This document shows, piece after piece, positions 22,979 to 24,141 of a stretch of 24,141 nt of DNA. Source of the stretch: Candidatus Culexmicrobium profundum (GTDB lineage: Archaea > Thermoproteota > Methanomethylicia > Culexarchaeales > Culexmicrobiaceae); the NCBI GenBank assembly GCA_025061245.1, contig JANZKD010000007.1, positions 1-24,141 on the forward strand, written 5' to 3'. The translations under genes and the position numbers were made by a program. The stretch's first letter is position 1, and the number at the start of each line of letters is the position of its first letter. The notes below the pieces were generated by a model. The model saw only the letters and a list, made by a program, of their open reading frames with translations, was not told the DNA's origin and searched no databases.

Positions 22979-24052
22979 ATGGTCAAATTGACAAAACTCC
23001 TCCTAACAACATGTCCAGGACTCGAAGATGTAGCTATCATAGAAGTAAGTAAACTTCTTTCCATAAGAAATTACACATTGCGACCATTAGGTGTTCAAGG
23101 TAGAATAATCTTAGAATGTAATGAAAAGCAGAATTACGCTGTACAGATACTAAACTCAAAATCACATCTTTTACATAGAGTTTCAATATTATTAGCTTCT
23201 ACAAAAATTTCGAGAAAGATGATAGCTCTAGATCAAATATACAATTTCCTTTTTAAATGCAATATTGAAAACTACATCCAGCCTGAAAATACTTTTGCAG
23301 TAAGAGTAAATAGGTTAGGTTTACATGAATATACTTCAATTGATATTGCTCATGTGGCTGGTGATGCAATTAGAGAATTAATTTTCAAGTGTTATGGAAA
23401 ATATCCTAAGGTTAATCTAGATTCTCCTGAAGTAATAGTACGAATAAACATTGTAGGAGAATCATGCTTAATCAGCATATGCACCACTGGTGACGATTCT
23501 CTCCATAAACGTGGTTATCGTGTTTATAATCATCCTGCAGCATTAAAACCTACCATTGCATTTGCAATGTGTATGCTATCTGAAATTTCTAATCACATGA
23601 CAGTGATTGATCCAATGTGTGGTGGAGGAACAATTCCCATAGAATGCTGCTTTCTTAATGTTAATTGTGAAATTTACGGCATGGATATTTCCCCAAAGCA
23701 TGTGAAGGGCGCTAAACTAAATGCACTGGCCGCTGGTTTTTCTCATAAAATAAAATTTAAAATAGGAGATGCCATGCACTTAGACAAATTAAATTTTAAT
23801 GTAGATCGAATAATATCAAACCTTCCATATGGAATGAGAATAGGTAGAAAAGCCTTTATAAAAACATTATATCAAAAATTTCTTAAATCTTCCAAGAATA
23901 TTCTAAGCAAAGATAACTTATTAACTCTTTTAACTGCAGAGTCATGCTTACTAAAGAATATTGCTGAAAAATTAGGATATATATTAAAGAAAGAGAAAAT
24001 TATATGGCATGGTAAATTAAAAACTAGCATGATCTTCCTAGAGCTCCCCTAA
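22979..24052 (+). CDS. trm14: THUMP-domain RNA methyltransferase, Trm14-like
   Basis: This 357-residue protein has an N-terminal THUMP region (about 50-170, with TGDDSLHKRGYRVYNHPAAL just after) and a Rossmann methyltransferase domain: SAM motif DPMCGGGT at 211-218 and catalytic NLPYG at 281-285, as in guanine-N2 methyltransferases. Among these, Trm14 (m2G6 in tRNA) fits the length and order best; the related G10 enzyme is the alternative. The gene begins at the base after the radical SAM stop codon, so the two are coupled. Confidence 0.87.
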   Translation: MVKLTKLLLTTCPGLEDVAIIEVSKLLSIRNYTLRPLGVQGRIILECNEKQNYAVQILNSKSHLLHRVSILLASTKISRKMIALDQIYNFLFKCNIENYIQPENTFAVRVNRLGLHEYTSIDIAHVAGDAIRELIFKCYGKYPKVNLDSPEVIVRINIVGESCLISICTTGDDSLHKRGYRVYNHPAALKPTIAFAMCMLSEISNHMTVIDPMCGGGTIPIECCFLNVNCEIYGMDISPKHVKGAKLNALAAGFSHKIKFKIGDAMHLDKLNFNVDRIISNLPYGMRIGRKAFIKTLYQKFLKSSKNILSKDNLLTLLTAESCLLKNIAEKLGYILKKEKIIWHGKLKTSMIFLELP

Positions 24053-24063
24053 ATCTCTCAGAA

Positions 24064-24107
24064 AGCCTTAAATAATGCTATGCTAAACCACTAGGCGAAG
24101 GAGGATC
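24064..24107 (+). promoter_or_regulatory. Promoter and ribosome binding site of rpl10e
   Basis: CCTTAAATAATG (about 24066-24077) is a likely TATA element. GAAGGAGGATC at about 24097-24107 is a strong ribosome binding site a few bases before the ATG at 24111. Confidence 0.55.
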
Positions 24108-24110
24108 AAA

Positions 24111-24141
24111 ATGCCATTAAGACCTGGAAGATGCTATAGAT
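24111..24141 (+). CDS. rpl10e: Ribosomal protein L10e (uL16), 5' end only
   Basis: Ten codons, MPLRPGRCYR, follow a strong ribosome binding site. This start matches crenarchaeal L10e, the large-subunit protein equivalent to bacterial L16. The rest is beyond the window. Confidence 0.8.
   Translation, partial: MPLRPGRCYR

Overview
The window is chromosomal DNA of an AT-rich thermophilic archaeon, probably in the Thermoproteota (crenarchaeal branch). Support for this comes from an archaeal A-type ATP synthase, archaeal DnaG, a family B DNA polymerase, archaeal CoaD, a THUMP methyltransferase, the start of ribosomal protein L10e, TATA-type promoters with leaderless starts, and four tRNA genes of which three carry introns, several at non-canonical positions. 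The exact lineage cannot be read from the sequence.

Layout. Bases 1-2320 are an accessory region: a hairpin repeat, a doubtful small ORF, a secreted aromatic-rich protein, a minus-strand gene that looks frameshifted behind an operator-like palindrome, and an N-terminal integrase-like fragment running into the 3' half of a tRNA-Pro(CGG) gene. This is the arrangement left by SSV-type integration, so the region is probably the end of an integrated element that continues leftwards. Bases 2498-6964 (minus) hold ATP synthase genes H-E-F-A-B; subunits C, D, I and K are not here. Next come divergent pyrI and pyrB (aspartate carbamoyltransferase), an NrdD-family protein fused to a winged helix and ATP-cone but lacking the glycyl-radical glycine, and an XRE regulator. 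An intron-bearing tRNA-Pro(UGG) faces a minus operon of a UPF0173 hydrolase, a very divergent pheS and pheT. On the plus strand follow rimI and polB, whose polymerase motifs are intact but whose proofreading residues are lost. dnaG converges on polB. Then come tRNA-Thr(CGU) with a 15-nt intron at 30/31, rpiA, and tRNA-Trp(CCA) with two apparent introns: 37 nt in the acceptor region and 62 nt at 37/38, the latter resembling a box C/D guide for C34. coaD, a radical SAM/TRAM gene, a Trm14-like methyltransferase and the start of rpl10e close the window.

The most interesting finds are: (1) between coaD and the radical SAM gene, a two-unit minus-strand RNA in which each unit has the pocket, kink-turn-like apex and ACA of an H/ACA guide and is clamped by an 11- or 13-bp perfect outer stem, with a well-placed TATA box; (2) the NrdD-like protein with Ala at the radical position, which looks like a nucleotide-sensing regulator built on a dead reductase; (3) a PheS whose class II catalytic motifs are nearly all substituted; (4) a PolB with three of five exonuclease residues replaced; (5) the tRNA-Trp gene with an interrupted acceptor stem and a guide-like intron. 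Translation, tRNA and rRNA modification, and nucleotide metabolism dominate the gene content.
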